Assembly: GCF_029714285.1 (NCBI RefSeq)
Contig: NZ_CP121662.1
Span: forward strand, 1,922,001 to 1,986,000
Source: Rhizobium sp. CB3090
Lineage (GTDB): Bacteria; Pseudomonadota; Alphaproteobacteria; Rhizobiales; Rhizobiaceae
DNA: 64,000 nt
Reading direction: 5' to 3'
Both the position numbers and the translations under genes were made by a program. Below the pieces are notes generated by a model that was not told the origin of the DNA, searched no databases, and saw only the letters and a list, made by a program, of their open reading frames with translations. Position 1 is the first letter of the stretch. Every line of letters begins with the position of its first letter. Shown one piece after another: positions 7,224 to 17,785 of the stretch.

Positions 7224-8213
7224 TCAGATCGCGATGGCGTACTGCTCCTGCTCCATGCGCAGATGATCGAGCATCCGCGCAATTCCCTCCTCCAGGCTGA
7301 TGCGCGGTGCCAGTCCGTAAGAACGCTGCAAAGCCGTGTCGCCGCAGCGATAGAAGACCCCTTCAGGGCGATCGCTGAGGCCATTCACGACAGGATTCCA
7401 GCCGATCTGACGAGCGATGATTTCCGCCAGCTCCATAAAGGAGGTGGCCCGGCCGGTCGAAAGGTTGAGGCTGGCGCCATCCGGCAATAGTTCCTTGGTT
7501 TGCCAGATGAAATCGATGCAATCATCAATATGGATGAAGTCCCGGCATTGCCGACCCGAACCCCAGACGAAAACTTCAGGAGCGCCTCTTTCGTCAAGCA
7601 GGCGGCGGCAAATGGCCGGGAACGGATAGGCAACATCCTGATCCTCGCCATAACCGCTGAACGGCCGATAAGCGACCGCCCGATGGCCGTAACGCTCGAC
7701 ATAGAGCTTCATCAGATATTCGCCGGTCAGTTTCGCCCAACCATAGCTGAGATCGGGCACACCGATGGCGGCCTCGAAAGAAATCATGTCTTCCGAAAGC
7801 AGCCGATGGTTCGCGACCGTCTGCAGCGAGACAGGATAGGCCGCACTGGAGCTGAAGAATACGACACAACCGGGCTTGGCGCGTGCCGCCCATTTCCACA
7901 ATTCCGTATCTACCGCCAGATCCTCGGCAACGTCGAGCGTGCGCGCCTCCAGCGTCACGCGGCCACCGACCAGCGCGGCAAGATGGAAAACATAGTCGAA
8001 ATGTTCCAGCGCGCGGGTAAAAAAGGTGCGGCAGTCCTCCTCGAAAAACGCAAAACGCGATCCGGGAAAGTGCTGCCAGAGAGCGGGATGCCGTGCCCCC
8101 GTCCCTTCCACCAGTTGATCGACGCAGACGACGTCCAATCCCTCGGCCAAAAGCCGCCTGATCAGATGCCTCCCGACAAACCCACAGCCCCCCGTTACCA
8201 ATGCCCGCGCCAT
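7224..8213 (-). CDS. NAD-dependent epimerase/dehydratase (extended SDR)
   Basis: Sugar-nucleotide epimerase or dehydratase of the extended short-chain dehydrogenase family, 329 residues. The NAD-binding motif TGGCGFVG lies at 7-14, the active-site YGWAK at 157-161 with the SSSAAYP serine region near 121-127. Downstream blocks (YRPFSGYGEDQD, HIDDCIDFI, LNLSTGRATSF) fit GDP- or UDP-sugar substrates. ATG 8213 is chosen because AAGGGGG lies just before it; the longer frame to 8318 runs back into the preceding gene. It follows the glycosyltransferase gene by 16 bases, so both probably act on one polysaccharide or glycan. Confidence 0.87.
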   Translation of the reverse strand: MARALVTGGCGFVGRHLIRRLLAEGLDVVCVDQLVEGTGARHPALWQHFPGSRFAFFEEDCRTFFTRALEHFDYVFHLAALVGGRVTLEARTLDVAEDLAVDTELWKWAARAKPGCVVFFSSSAAYPVSLQTVANHRLLSEDMISFEAAIGVPDLSYGWAKLTGEYLMKLYVERYGHRAVAYRPFSGYGEDQDVAYPFPAICRRLLDERGAPEVFVWGSGRQCRDFIHIDDCIDFIWQTKELLPDGASLNLSTGRATSFMELAEIIARQIGWNPVVNGLSDRPEGVFYRCGDTALQRSYGLAPRISLEEGIARMLDHLRMEQEQYAIAI

Positions 8214-8229
8214 GTGATTATCCCCCTTT

Positions 8230-9441
8230 TTATTGAGCGAAGAAGCCACTCCTGCCTGTATAGATATCGACCATGCGCCGACCCCATTCCGCTTTGCTGG
8301 GTGCAATCCGCTGGCCAAGCGCTAACGCGCCTTCACAAAGTCTCTGCATCAATCTGTCGTCATCAGTGCTCGCCAGCCGTTCCGCCAACGAACTGGCATC
8401 ACCGCTTTTAAAGACCAGCCCAGCGCCGTTCCGCTCTACTTCGGCGGCAATCAGCGCATTGCTGCTAACGATGACGGGAATGCCGGACATCAGCGCCTCG
8501 GCGGCCACAAGGCCGTAAGGTTCGGGCATGCGGGATGGCATGACGAAGACGCGCGCTTCCCCCGCCAGCGCCGTCACTTCCTCGTCGGCCAGCCAGCCAG
8601 GCACCCAGCAATGCGGCAACGCCCGCTGCATCTCATCGAGCAGCGGTCCGCGGCCGATCAGCGTCGCCGTTCGCCCGGTCTTATTCAATGCGTCTGCGAG
8701 CGTGCGGACGCCCTTTTCCCAGCACATGCGTCCCAAGAAAACGGTGCGGTGATTGCGCCAGGCCTCCACGGGCGTTGGCGTCAGCGGCTCGGTCGGTGTG
8801 CGCAAGGTCAGAAAATGCTGCAGCGGGCCGGAGTGCAGATAGGCCTCCATGCTCTCATGCGCCAGCACGATGCCGACGCGGCTCCAGAACTCCTCGCCAA
8901 CGCCGCGTTGGGTGAGAGTGCGGCGAAAGCGCCAGAGTTTATGGAGATAGTTTCGCTTGTCGCAATTGGTCGTCAGACATGCTGCCGACAGCGGGCGGAC
9001 ATCGCAGACCGTTCCGCTCTGGAAATTGATCAACCCTCCGTTCGGACAAGTCAGGAAGAAATCATGCGCTGTGATGATGACCTTGGCCTTGTGTTTGGCG
9101 AGTGCGTAGAAGATCGATGGCGAGAGAATCTGCGACCAGCCGTGCACATGCACGACGGTCTCCTCATCCGTTTCCTTAAGCAGGCCATCCAGCGCCTCAT
9201 AGGCGCGCTTATTATAGTTCTTCTCGAAGACATCGGTGAAGGTAGGACCGTCGCGAAGGGGACGTTCGCCCAACGCGACCGTACGAGTGCCCGCAAAGCG
9301 CGGTTTCAGTCCCTCGCCGTCGTCGCCGACCAAGATGGCGCAATTCAGTCCCGCCTGCCTGCTCGCGTCGATGCATTGCAGCGCCACTTTGGTCGCACCG
9401 CCGCGAATGATCGAGACATCGTTGACAAGTATTAGACGCAT
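8230..9441 (-). CDS. Glycosyltransferase family 4 protein
   Basis: A GT-B-fold retaining glycosyltransferase of 403 residues. The N-terminal acceptor domain starts MRLILVNDVSIIRGGATKVA, with the glycine-rich loop expected in this family. The C-terminal donor domain has VFLGRMCWEKGVRTLADAL and the E-x7-E region EPYGLVAAEALMSGIPVIVS that binds the nucleotide sugar. ATG 9441 has GTCGAGG a few bases upstream; 85 extra codons upstream in frame are not family-like. It is probably co-transcribed with the epimerase. The product could be exopolysaccharide, O-antigen or another glycan. Confidence 0.88.
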   Translation of the reverse strand: MRLILVNDVSIIRGGATKVALQCIDASRQAGLNCAILVGDDGEGLKPRFAGTRTVALGERPLRDGPTFTDVFEKNYNKRAYEALDGLLKETDEETVVHVHGWSQILSPSIFYALAKHKAKVIITAHDFFLTCPNGGLINFQSGTVCDVRPLSAACLTTNCDKRNYLHKLWRFRRTLTQRGVGEEFWSRVGIVLAHESMEAYLHSGPLQHFLTLRTPTEPLTPTPVEAWRNHRTVFLGRMCWEKGVRTLADALNKTGRTATLIGRGPLLDEMQRALPHCWVPGWLADEEVTALAGEARVFVMPSRMPEPYGLVAAEALMSGIPVIVSSNALIAAEVERNGAGLVFKSGDASSLAERLASTDDDRLMQRLCEGALALGQRIAPSKAEWGRRMVDIYTGRSGFFAQ

Positions 9442-9830
9442 GGAACCTCGACACTCACCAACTGTATTTTGCGTTGGGCCGGAGAAAAGGGATTCGCCTT
9501 TTACATCATGCTCCTGCGCGATATTGAGCGGCCTGTTCCGGTCAGAATTCAATTCATCCTTTCGCATTAAGGCGAGTGGTCGCACGGCATGCGCGAGTAG
9601 GTTTGCAGTCGGATTGCTGCCGCCGGGAGAGTTGACTTCTCGAAAAAAATTCGAAAAGCTCCGCGCATGATCGCAAACCCTACCACCGTGATGCATATTC
9701 TCACGACCTCACCCCTAGCAGGGCGAGTGGGAGCAGCATTGCTTTAAGCTGACTGCGATCCCCTTCAACCCTGCCGAGGCGAGCAGGGTGTGAAGGCTCT
9801 GTTCTCCTCCTGAACCTTAAGGAGAGCAGC
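9442..9830. other. Divergent intergenic region, glycosyltransferase and GNAT genes
   Basis: 389 bases between two divergent genes. It should contain both promoters. The only clear structure is a stem near the GNAT start (9797-9828), listed separately. No credible small gene was found; open frames in 9442-9700 are upstream extensions of the glycosyltransferase frame and its antisense. Confidence 0.5.
9797..9828 (+). promoter_or_regulatory. 5' UTR hairpin masking the GNAT ribosome site
   Basis: GCTCTGTTCTCCT (9797 onward) can pair with AGGAGAGC directly before the GTG start at 9831, with TCTCCT against AGGAGA as the unbroken core. The paired region is the Shine-Dalgarno sequence itself, so folding would restrict translation. 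Confidence 0.4.
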
Positions 9831-10364
9831 GTGAATTCCGAATCACAATATCAAGACGAACGATCCCAAAAACAATGCGGCGTCGAAATCCGCGCCGCGC
9901 GGATGTCAGACGCCGAAGCGATAGCCCTGATTGCCAATCTGCCCGGCTATCGCGCCGGCACGCTGCGCCTACCCTTTCAAAGCGTCGAAGAAACCCGGCA
10001 GTGGATGGAGAAGCCCGCACTCGGCTCGATCAATCTGGTCGCCGTGCTCGATGGGCAAATCGTCGGCAATGCCGGAATGCGGCGCCATGCCGGCCGGCAG
10101 ATTCACACCGGCCACCTCGGCATGGGCGTTCATGACGATTTTACCGGCCGGGGCATTGGCTCGGCGTTGCTCGCCGCCGTCGTCGACACCGCCGACAATT
10201 GGCTGGCGATCAAACGCCTGGAACTGACCGTTTATGTCGACAACGAACCGGCCATCCGGCTTTACGAGAAATTCGGTTTTGAGACCGAAGGACGGCTCCG
10301 CGCCTTCGCATTTCGCAACGGCGAATATGTGGATGCATTCGCGATGGCGCGCGTGAGGATGTAA
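9831..10364 (+). CDS. GNAT family N-acetyltransferase
   Basis: Acetyl-CoA-dependent N-acetyltransferase of 177 residues. The fold is visible as VEIRAARMSDAEAIALIANL at the start, the acetyl-CoA-binding HLGMGVHDDFTGRGIGSALL (R/Q-x-x-G-x-G/A type, here GRGIGS), then LELTVYVDNEPAIRLYEKFGFETEG, the typical C-terminal block. It resembles the L-amino-acid or PhnO-like acetyltransferases; the substrate cannot be read from sequence. The start is GTG with AAGGAGAG seven bases upstream. It converges with ligA across the hairpin at 10370. Confidence 0.9.
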   Translation: MNSESQYQDERSQKQCGVEIRAARMSDAEAIALIANLPGYRAGTLRLPFQSVEETRQWMEKPALGSINLVAVLDGQIVGNAGMRRHAGRQIHTGHLGMGVHDDFTGRGIGSALLAAVVDTADNWLAIKRLELTVYVDNEPAIRLYEKFGFETEGRLRAFAFRNGEYVDAFAMARVRM

Positions 10365-10369
10365 AATAC

Positions 10370-10402
10370 CGACGGCGGCGGTCCTTCGGTCCGCCGCCGT
10401 CG
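10370..10402. terminator. Bidirectional terminator hairpin between GNAT gene and ligA
   Basis: CGACGGCGGCGG and CCGCCGCCGTCG pair perfectly (12 bp) around a 9-base loop between two convergent genes. No uridine tract follows on either side, so it may work with Rho or act as a 3' stabilising stem. Confidence 0.55.
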
Positions 10403-10403
10403 A

Positions 10404-12630
<2,227 letters not shown>

Positions 12631-12781
12631 GGATACGCAAATAAAAAGAGAGAAATTCCGGAATTCAGTGGCAGAGGAACGACCGTGACGATGGCATTTA
12701 CGGCGACTTCGCGCCAATTGCAGTTATCATATCGATTGGTCTAAGGTTCCGCACGAATGGAATTACTGGATGGACTAGTCT

Positions 12782-13588
12782 ATGGCTGAGGAAAGCATCG
12801 ATGGTTTGAGTCCACGGCAATTACATGCCAAAGCCTGGGCTGGCGAATACGAACTGATCGATCGGCAGCTCTCCCCGCTCGGTTTAAGAGCCATGAAAGA
12901 GTTGCATTTAGCGCCTGCCAGTACCGTCGTCGATGTTGGCTGCGGGACAGGGCAGACGATCTTACAGTTGGCGGACTGGGTCGGTGACGAAGGATGGATC
13001 TACGGCGTTGATATTTCGGAAGAGCTTCTGACTGTCGCCAATCAATGCACGAGCCATCTCAAGTGTGTCCAGCTTATCAACACTGATGCCCAAGCTTTAG
13101 AGCTTCCCTCCTATAGTGCTGATGCGATTTTCTCTCGTTTCGGCGTGATGTCATTTAATGATCCAATCGTTGCCTTCTCGAATTTTCATCGCTTATTGAA
13201 ACCCAATGGGAGGATTGCATTCTGCTGTTGGCGCGCTTTCTGCGATAACGAATTAGATAGGTTCCCATTACTTGCAGCGGGATTTCGATCGCCATTGGAT
13301 GAAACGCCGTTCAGTTTTTCTGATGCTGAGTACGTCCGCAACGTCCTTGCTTCTGCCGGATTCAAGGATATCGAGATCGCAGCCTACGACGAAGCGGTAA
13401 CAAGCGGTGACGTGGATGCAATGACGCGCGTCCTCCTCAGCGTTGGTCCGCTGGGAAAGATCGCCCGCGAAAACCCCACTGTAAAGTCGGCAGCCGAGCC
13501 CAAGTTACGAGAAGGACTCGTTAGCCTTGGCGATGGGACGAGCGTAGCGCTGGTCGCCTCGGTATGTATAGTTTCAGCGGTGGCCTAA
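12782..13588 (+). CDS. Class I SAM-dependent methyltransferase, probably acquired
   Basis: A 268-residue methyltransferase of the Methyltransf_11/UbiE-like type. The SAM-binding motif VVDVGCGTGQTILQLADWVG is near residue 50, an acidic loop (YGVDISEELL) follows, then SRFGVMSFNDPIVAFSNFHRLLKPNGRIAFCCW, the usual post-I to motif III block. The substrate is unknown. Codon use differs from neighbours: many A/T-ending codons (TTA, ATT, CGT, AAT) in an otherwise GC-ending region. It lies opposite to and between ligA and recN, which are normally adjacent. The ribosome site before ATG 12782 is poor. Recent acquisition is inferred, not proven. Confidence 0.83.
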   Translation: MAEESIDGLSPRQLHAKAWAGEYELIDRQLSPLGLRAMKELHLAPASTVVDVGCGTGQTILQLADWVGDEGWIYGVDISEELLTVANQCTSHLKCVQLINTDAQALELPSYSADAIFSRFGVMSFNDPIVAFSNFHRLLKPNGRIAFCCWRAFCDNELDRFPLLAAGFRSPLDETPFSFSDAEYVRNVLASAGFKDIEIAAYDEAVTSGDVDAMTRVLLSVGPLGKIARENPTVKSAAEPKLREGLVSLGDGTSVALVASVCIVSAVA

Positions 13589-13654
13589 TCGGCCGAGGAT
13601 CTCCAGCCGACTACCAATGGGCCAAAATAGCCATCGCAGGCATCTGTGCGACGA

Positions 13655-15328
13655 TCAGCCATTGCCCGCTAACAGCCGCTTGGCTGCCGCCCTCGCCTCC
13701 TCGGTGACCGAAGCGCCGGCGAGCATGCGGGCGATTTCTTCGGTGCGGTCCTTGTGGGCCATGGTGGCAACGCGGGTGGAGATCTTCTCGGAACCGTCCG
13801 AGACCGGGCCCTTCGAGATCAGCAGATGCGTTGCCGCGCGCGCCGCGACCTGGGGCGCATGGGTGACGGAGAGCACCTGCACGCGCTCGGAAAGGCGCTT
13901 CAGCCGCTGACCGATGGCATCGGCCACTGCGCCGCCGACACCGGTGTCGATTTCGTCAAAGACCAAGGTCGGTGCCGAACCGCGATCGGCAAGCGCCACT
14001 TTCAGCGCCAGCAGAAAACGCGAAAGCTCGCCGCCGGAGGCGACCTTCATGATCGGTCCCGGCCGCGTCCCGGGATTGGTCTGCACATGGAATTCGATAA
14101 CATCGATACCTTCGGCCGTAGCCTCGTCGGCATTGGTGGTGATCTCCACCATGAAACGCGCCCGCTCCAGTTTGAGCGCCGGCAGCTCTGCCATGACGGC
14201 AGCGGCAAGCGACTCGCCGGCGTGATGGCGCTTGCCGGAAAGGCTGCGCGCCGCAGCATCGTAATCCGCCTTGGCTACGGCCAGCTCGGCATCCAGCCGT
14301 GTCAGTCTCTCCTCGCCGGCATCCAGATCGGCGAGCTCGGCGATCATCTTCTCGGCCAGCGCCGGCAGGCCGGTCACGGGCACGGAATATTTGCGCGAGG
14401 CAGCGCGCAGCGCAAACAGTCGCTCCTCGACGCGCTCCAACTCCCGCGGATCATATTCGGTCTTGCGGAGCGCCGCCTCCACTTCCATCTGGGCATTGGA
14501 CAGTTGGTCCAGCGCTGCGTCGAGCAGCGCTACGGTGTCTTCCAACAAACCCGGGGCCTCATGGCTCTTGCGCTCTAACCGCCGCACCAGCGAGGCGATG
14601 TGCGGCACAGGTGAGGCATTGCCGTTTAGGAACTCGGACGCTTCGGAGATGTCGCCGGCAATACGCTCCGCTTTCATCATTCGGGAACGGCGGTCGGCCA
14701 GCTCGTCCTCTTCACCATCCTGCGGCGACAGCTTCTCCAGCTCCTCGACCGAAGCTCGGAGATAATCGGCTTCGCGCGCAGCCTTCTCCACCTGCTCCCG
14801 CTGCTTCTTCAGCGTCCGCTCGGTATCGCGCCAGACCTTGTAGAGCCGCCCGACAGCCTGGGTTTCCTCGGCAATGCCCGCGAAGGCGTCGAGCAGCATG
14901 CGGTGCGCATCGGTATCGACCAGGGCGCGGTCATCATGCTGTCCATGAATTTCGACAAGAAGCTGCCCCGCCTGGCGCATCAACTGAACGCTGAGCGGTT
15001 GATCGTTGACGAAAGCCTTGGTGCGGCCGTCAGCGGACTGGATGCGGCGGAAAATCAGGTCCCCGTCGTCGTCGATGCCATTTTCGCGTAGAAGCTTGCG
15101 GACGGCATGCTGCATACCGACGTCGAAGACCGCCGTCACCTGACCGCGATCCTCTCCATGACGCACGAGATCGCCGTCGCCGCGCCCGCCAAGGGCCAGC
15201 GAGAGACTGTCAAGCAGAATGGATTTGCCCGCGCCCGTCTCGCCGGTTAGCACCGAAAGCCCGGTCTCGAAGGCAAGATCCAGCCGCTCGATCAGAACGA
15301 TATCGCGGATCGAAAGCTGGACCAGCAT
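13655..15328 (-). CDS. recN: DNA repair protein RecN
   Basis: SMC-like ATPase that acts in double-strand-break repair in the cytoplasm. 557 residues. The N-terminal Walker A GETGAGKS is at 29-36, preceded by LSIRDIVLIERLDLAFETGL, the usual RecN opening. The middle is long coiled coil (roughly 150-370) and the C-terminal half has the ABC signature ASGGELSRFLLALKVAL and Walker B APTLVFDEIDTGVGG. The start is ATG 15328, 12 bases after the bamD stop, so bamD-recN look co-transcribed. Confidence 0.96.
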   Translation of the reverse strand: MLVQLSIRDIVLIERLDLAFETGLSVLTGETGAGKSILLDSLSLALGGRGDGDLVRHGEDRGQVTAVFDVGMQHAVRKLLRENGIDDDGDLIFRRIQSADGRTKAFVNDQPLSVQLMRQAGQLLVEIHGQHDDRALVDTDAHRMLLDAFAGIAEETQAVGRLYKVWRDTERTLKKQREQVEKAAREADYLRASVEELEKLSPQDGEEDELADRRSRMMKAERIAGDISEASEFLNGNASPVPHIASLVRRLERKSHEAPGLLEDTVALLDAALDQLSNAQMEVEAALRKTEYDPRELERVEERLFALRAASRKYSVPVTGLPALAEKMIAELADLDAGEERLTRLDAELAVAKADYDAAARSLSGKRHHAGESLAAAVMAELPALKLERARFMVEITTNADEATAEGIDVIEFHVQTNPGTRPGPIMKVASGGELSRFLLALKVALADRGSAPTLVFDEIDTGVGGAVADAIGQRLKRLSERVQVLSVTHAPQVAARAATHLLISKGPVSDGSEKISTRVATMAHKDRTEEIARMLAGASVTEEARAAAKRLLAGNG

Positions 15329-15340
15329 GTGCGCTCAATC

Positions 15341-16186
15341 TCACGTCCCAAGAAGAAGTTTCTTGCCCGCTCTCGAAATCCAGGAGCCTTCGTTTTCACG
15401 CGGCTCGACACCACTGGTCTTCAGAAGCTTATAGGAATCTGCGTACCAGCGGCTGTCCGGATAGTTATGGCCGAGAACGGCGGCTGCCGTCTGCGCTTCT
15501 TCAACAATGCCCATGGCGTAATAGGCTTCGACCAAGCGTGCCAACGCCTCTTCGATCTGGTTGGTCGTCGGATATTTCTCGACGACGATACGGAAGCGAG
15601 CGATGGCAGCAAGGTAATCCTTGCGCTCGAGATAGTAGCGGCCGACCTGCATTTCCTTGCCGGCGAGCTGGTCGCGGGCAAAACGAATCTTGGCCTGCGC
15701 ATCGCTGACATATTGCGAGTTCGGATAGGTGCTAACGAGCTTGGTCATCGCCTCGATCGTCTGCTGCGCGGCGCGCTGATCCTGCGTCACATCGACGATC
15801 TGCTTGGCATAGGACGAACCGACGAGATACTGAACGTAATCAGCATCTTCAGAGCCTGGATACTGCTTGAGGTAACTGTTGCCCGTCTGGACGGCCTCGT
15901 CATATTGGCCGGTGCGATATTTGACGAAGGTGCTCATCACCAGCGCCTTGCGCGCCCATTCGGAGAAGGGCTGCTGCTGGTTGATGGCATCGAACTTCTT
16001 GCCGGCTTCCGTCATATTGCCGGCCTTGATATTGGCCAGGCCCTGATTGTAGAGGGTTTCCGGCGGATCCGTCTCGACAGCGAGCTTGGTGATGTCGATA
16101 TCCTTGTCCGTATTACAACCCGTTACCACCGCACCGGTACCGGCCAGGAGAAGCGATACGAGCAAAGCCCGTGTTGTAATCTTCAT
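15341..16186 (-). CDS. bamD: Outer membrane assembly lipoprotein BamD
   Basis: TPR-type lipoprotein of the BAM complex that inserts beta-barrel proteins in the outer membrane. With ATG 16186 it has 281 residues; the signal peptide ends in a lipobox VVTGC with Cys24. Mature sequence starts with short TPR repeats (PPETLYNQGLANIKAGNMTE, then PFSEWARKALVMSTFVKYRTG and QEDADYVQYLVGSSY-like segments). CAGGGTC lies before this start; the frame extends 8 codons further but those lack a signal. It precedes recN with a 12-base gap. Confidence 0.93.
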   Translation of the reverse strand: MKITTRALLVSLLLAGTGAVVTGCNTDKDIDITKLAVETDPPETLYNQGLANIKAGNMTEAGKKFDAINQQQPFSEWARKALVMSTFVKYRTGQYDEAVQTGNSYLKQYPGSEDADYVQYLVGSSYAKQIVDVTQDQRAAQQTIEAMTKLVSTYPNSQYVSDAQAKIRFARDQLAGKEMQVGRYYLERKDYLAAIARFRIVVEKYPTTNQIEEALARLVEAYYAMGIVEEAQTAAAVLGHNYPDSRWYADSYKLLKTSGVEPRENEGSWISRAGKKLLLGT

Positions 16187-16497
16187 GCTTTCAGACCCTG
16201 CAAAACCCATCGGATGACTGTCCCACTAGCCGTCGTTGCGGAAACGGCGTTCTCTCGCTGGCGTTTCTAGCCGCAAAAGCACCATGAGGGCAACGCAATG
16301 ATGATGCATTAACGCATTTTTGTGGCAAAGACTGCACGATGACAGGCTTTAACCGCTGTATTGACAAGAGATTTCGCTTTCTGCCTGCCCAACTCTATGC
16401 TTTGACCGGCTTTGAAAGCGCCTCTGGCGAATCTCCCCTCAAAAAAAGAGCCGCCCCCTTTCGGGAGCGGCGACTTTGCCACCTGGGTTCCTGGAGG
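16187..16497. other. Spacer between bamD start and lpxC stop
   Basis: 311 bases that contain the lpxC terminator (16441-16473) and must contain the bamD-recN promoter (about 16210-16380). An in-frame plus-strand ORF from 16339 is antisense to lpxC and lacks family features. Nothing else is recognised. Confidence 0.5.
16441..16473 (-). terminator. lpxC terminator
   Basis: On the minus strand GCCGCTCCCGAAAGGGGGCG and GC form a GC-rich stem with a small loop, followed by TCTTTTTTT. It lies 25 bases after the lpxC stop. Confidence 0.85.
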
Positions 16498-17454
16498 TCA
16501 CGCAGACCAGGGGGCGAATTCGGGAGCATTCACGGAAACGAATTCGCGGCTATGCGCTCGCTGACGCGGTGCGGAAGTCTCCACGACATCGTAAGCCGAG
16601 GGATCGCTGAGCAATGCCTTCAGCGCATTGGCATTCATGCGATGGCCGCCGCGATAGGAGCGGTAGCAGCCGATGAACTGCGCGCCGGCCAGCGCCAGAT
16701 CGCCAACGGCATCCAGTGCCTTGTGACGGACGAATTCGTCCTTGGCATAACGCAGGCCTTCGACGTTGATCACCGTGTTGTCGTCGGAGATGACAACGGA
16801 ATTTTCCAGAGAAGAGCCGAGTGCATGACCCGAAGCCCATAGACGCTCGACATCACGCATGAAGCCGAAGGTGCGCGCGCGCGACAGTTCGGCCTTGAAG
16901 GTCTTGGCGGTCAGATCGCCTTCCCACCTCTGCCGGCCGATCAGCGGGCATTCGAAGTCGATCTCGACTTCGAAGCGCGTGCCGTCATAAGGGCGGAACT
17001 CGCACCAGGAACCGCCGGCCTCGATTCGTACCGGTTTGGTGACGCGAATATAGCGGCGCTTGACGCCGAGCGAAACGATACCGACCTGCTCGATTGCTTC
17101 GACGAACGGATAGGCGCTGCCGTCCATGATCGGCATTTCCGCACCGGAGGCTTCGACAATGACATTGTCCAGGCCGATCGCGTAAATCGCCGCCATGACA
17201 TGCTCAACCGTCGCGAGGGAACGCGCCGGCGAAAAGCCGAGAACAGTGCAAAGATCGGTGTTGCCGACCTGCGAAGAAACGGCGCGAAGCTCCGTCACGT
17301 CGCCATTGTCATGCATACGCTGGAAGAGGACACCGGTATCGGCCTCGGCTGGATAAAGCGTAATCGACACATTGGCGCCGGAATGAACGCCGATACCTGA
17401 AAGTGTCACAGGGCTTGCAATGGTGGTCTGAAAACCCAGCAATCCGATTGCCAT
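16498..17454 (-). CDS. lpxC: UDP-3-O-acyl-N-acetylglucosamine deacetylase
   Basis: Zinc amidase that catalyses the committed step of lipid A synthesis. 318 residues. Zinc ligands are visible as His85 in ATVEHVMAA and His244/Asp248 in HKALDAVGDL; the catalytic His271 is in RGGHRMNA. The N-terminal GIGVHSG motif that shapes the substrate site is present. It is a single gene with its own terminator, placed after ftsZ with a gap of about 330 bases, the arrangement also seen in other proteobacteria. The start is ATG 17454. Confidence 0.97.
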   Translation of the reverse strand: MAIGLLGFQTTIASPVTLSGIGVHSGANVSITLYPAEADTGVLFQRMHDNGDVTELRAVSSQVGNTDLCTVLGFSPARSLATVEHVMAAIYAIGLDNVIVEASGAEMPIMDGSAYPFVEAIEQVGIVSLGVKRRYIRVTKPVRIEAGGSWCEFRPYDGTRFEVEIDFECPLIGRQRWEGDLTAKTFKAELSRARTFGFMRDVERLWASGHALGSSLENSVVISDDNTVINVEGLRYAKDEFVRHKALDAVGDLALAGAQFIGCYRSYRGGHRMNANALKALLSDPSAYDVVETSAPRQRAHSREFVSVNAPEFAPWSA

Positions 17455-17785
17455 ATTAAATTCTGCCTTCGTCTATCTGTTCCAGACCGGGCGGTCATCT
17501 TTGGATCCTGCCCTCATTGCTGGTTCAGTCTGTTACCTACTCTGCGAAATCCACATGCAATGATTGCCGGATGCGATTCCGCTGACTCGCTTGCTACCTA
17601 AATACGCGCGCGGGCACCGCATTCCAAATCACTGTTTCTTTCGCTTTGTTACGAAACCAGACGATTGAATTTGCTAGGTAATTTTAGAATTAAAGAGAGG
17701 CCGAAAATAAAGAAATCCGGGGCCTGCAAGCCCCGGATTCGGTAAACATGGTTAGCATCCTATTAAAAGGATGCCCTATACCGGA
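17455..17785. other. ftsZ-lpxC spacer: ftsZ terminator and lpxC promoter region
   Basis: 331 bases. The ftsZ terminator occupies 17704-17739. The remainder (about 17460-17690) is A/T-rich for this genome and must carry the lpxC promoter, but no box is convincing. No ORF of note. Confidence 0.5.
17704..17739 (-). terminator. ftsZ terminator
   Basis: AATCCGGGGC (17714-17723) and GCCCCGGATT (17730-17739) pair over 10 bp with a 6-base loop. On the minus strand the stem is followed by TCTTTATTTTC. It lies about 50 bases after the ftsZ stop. Confidence 0.85.
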
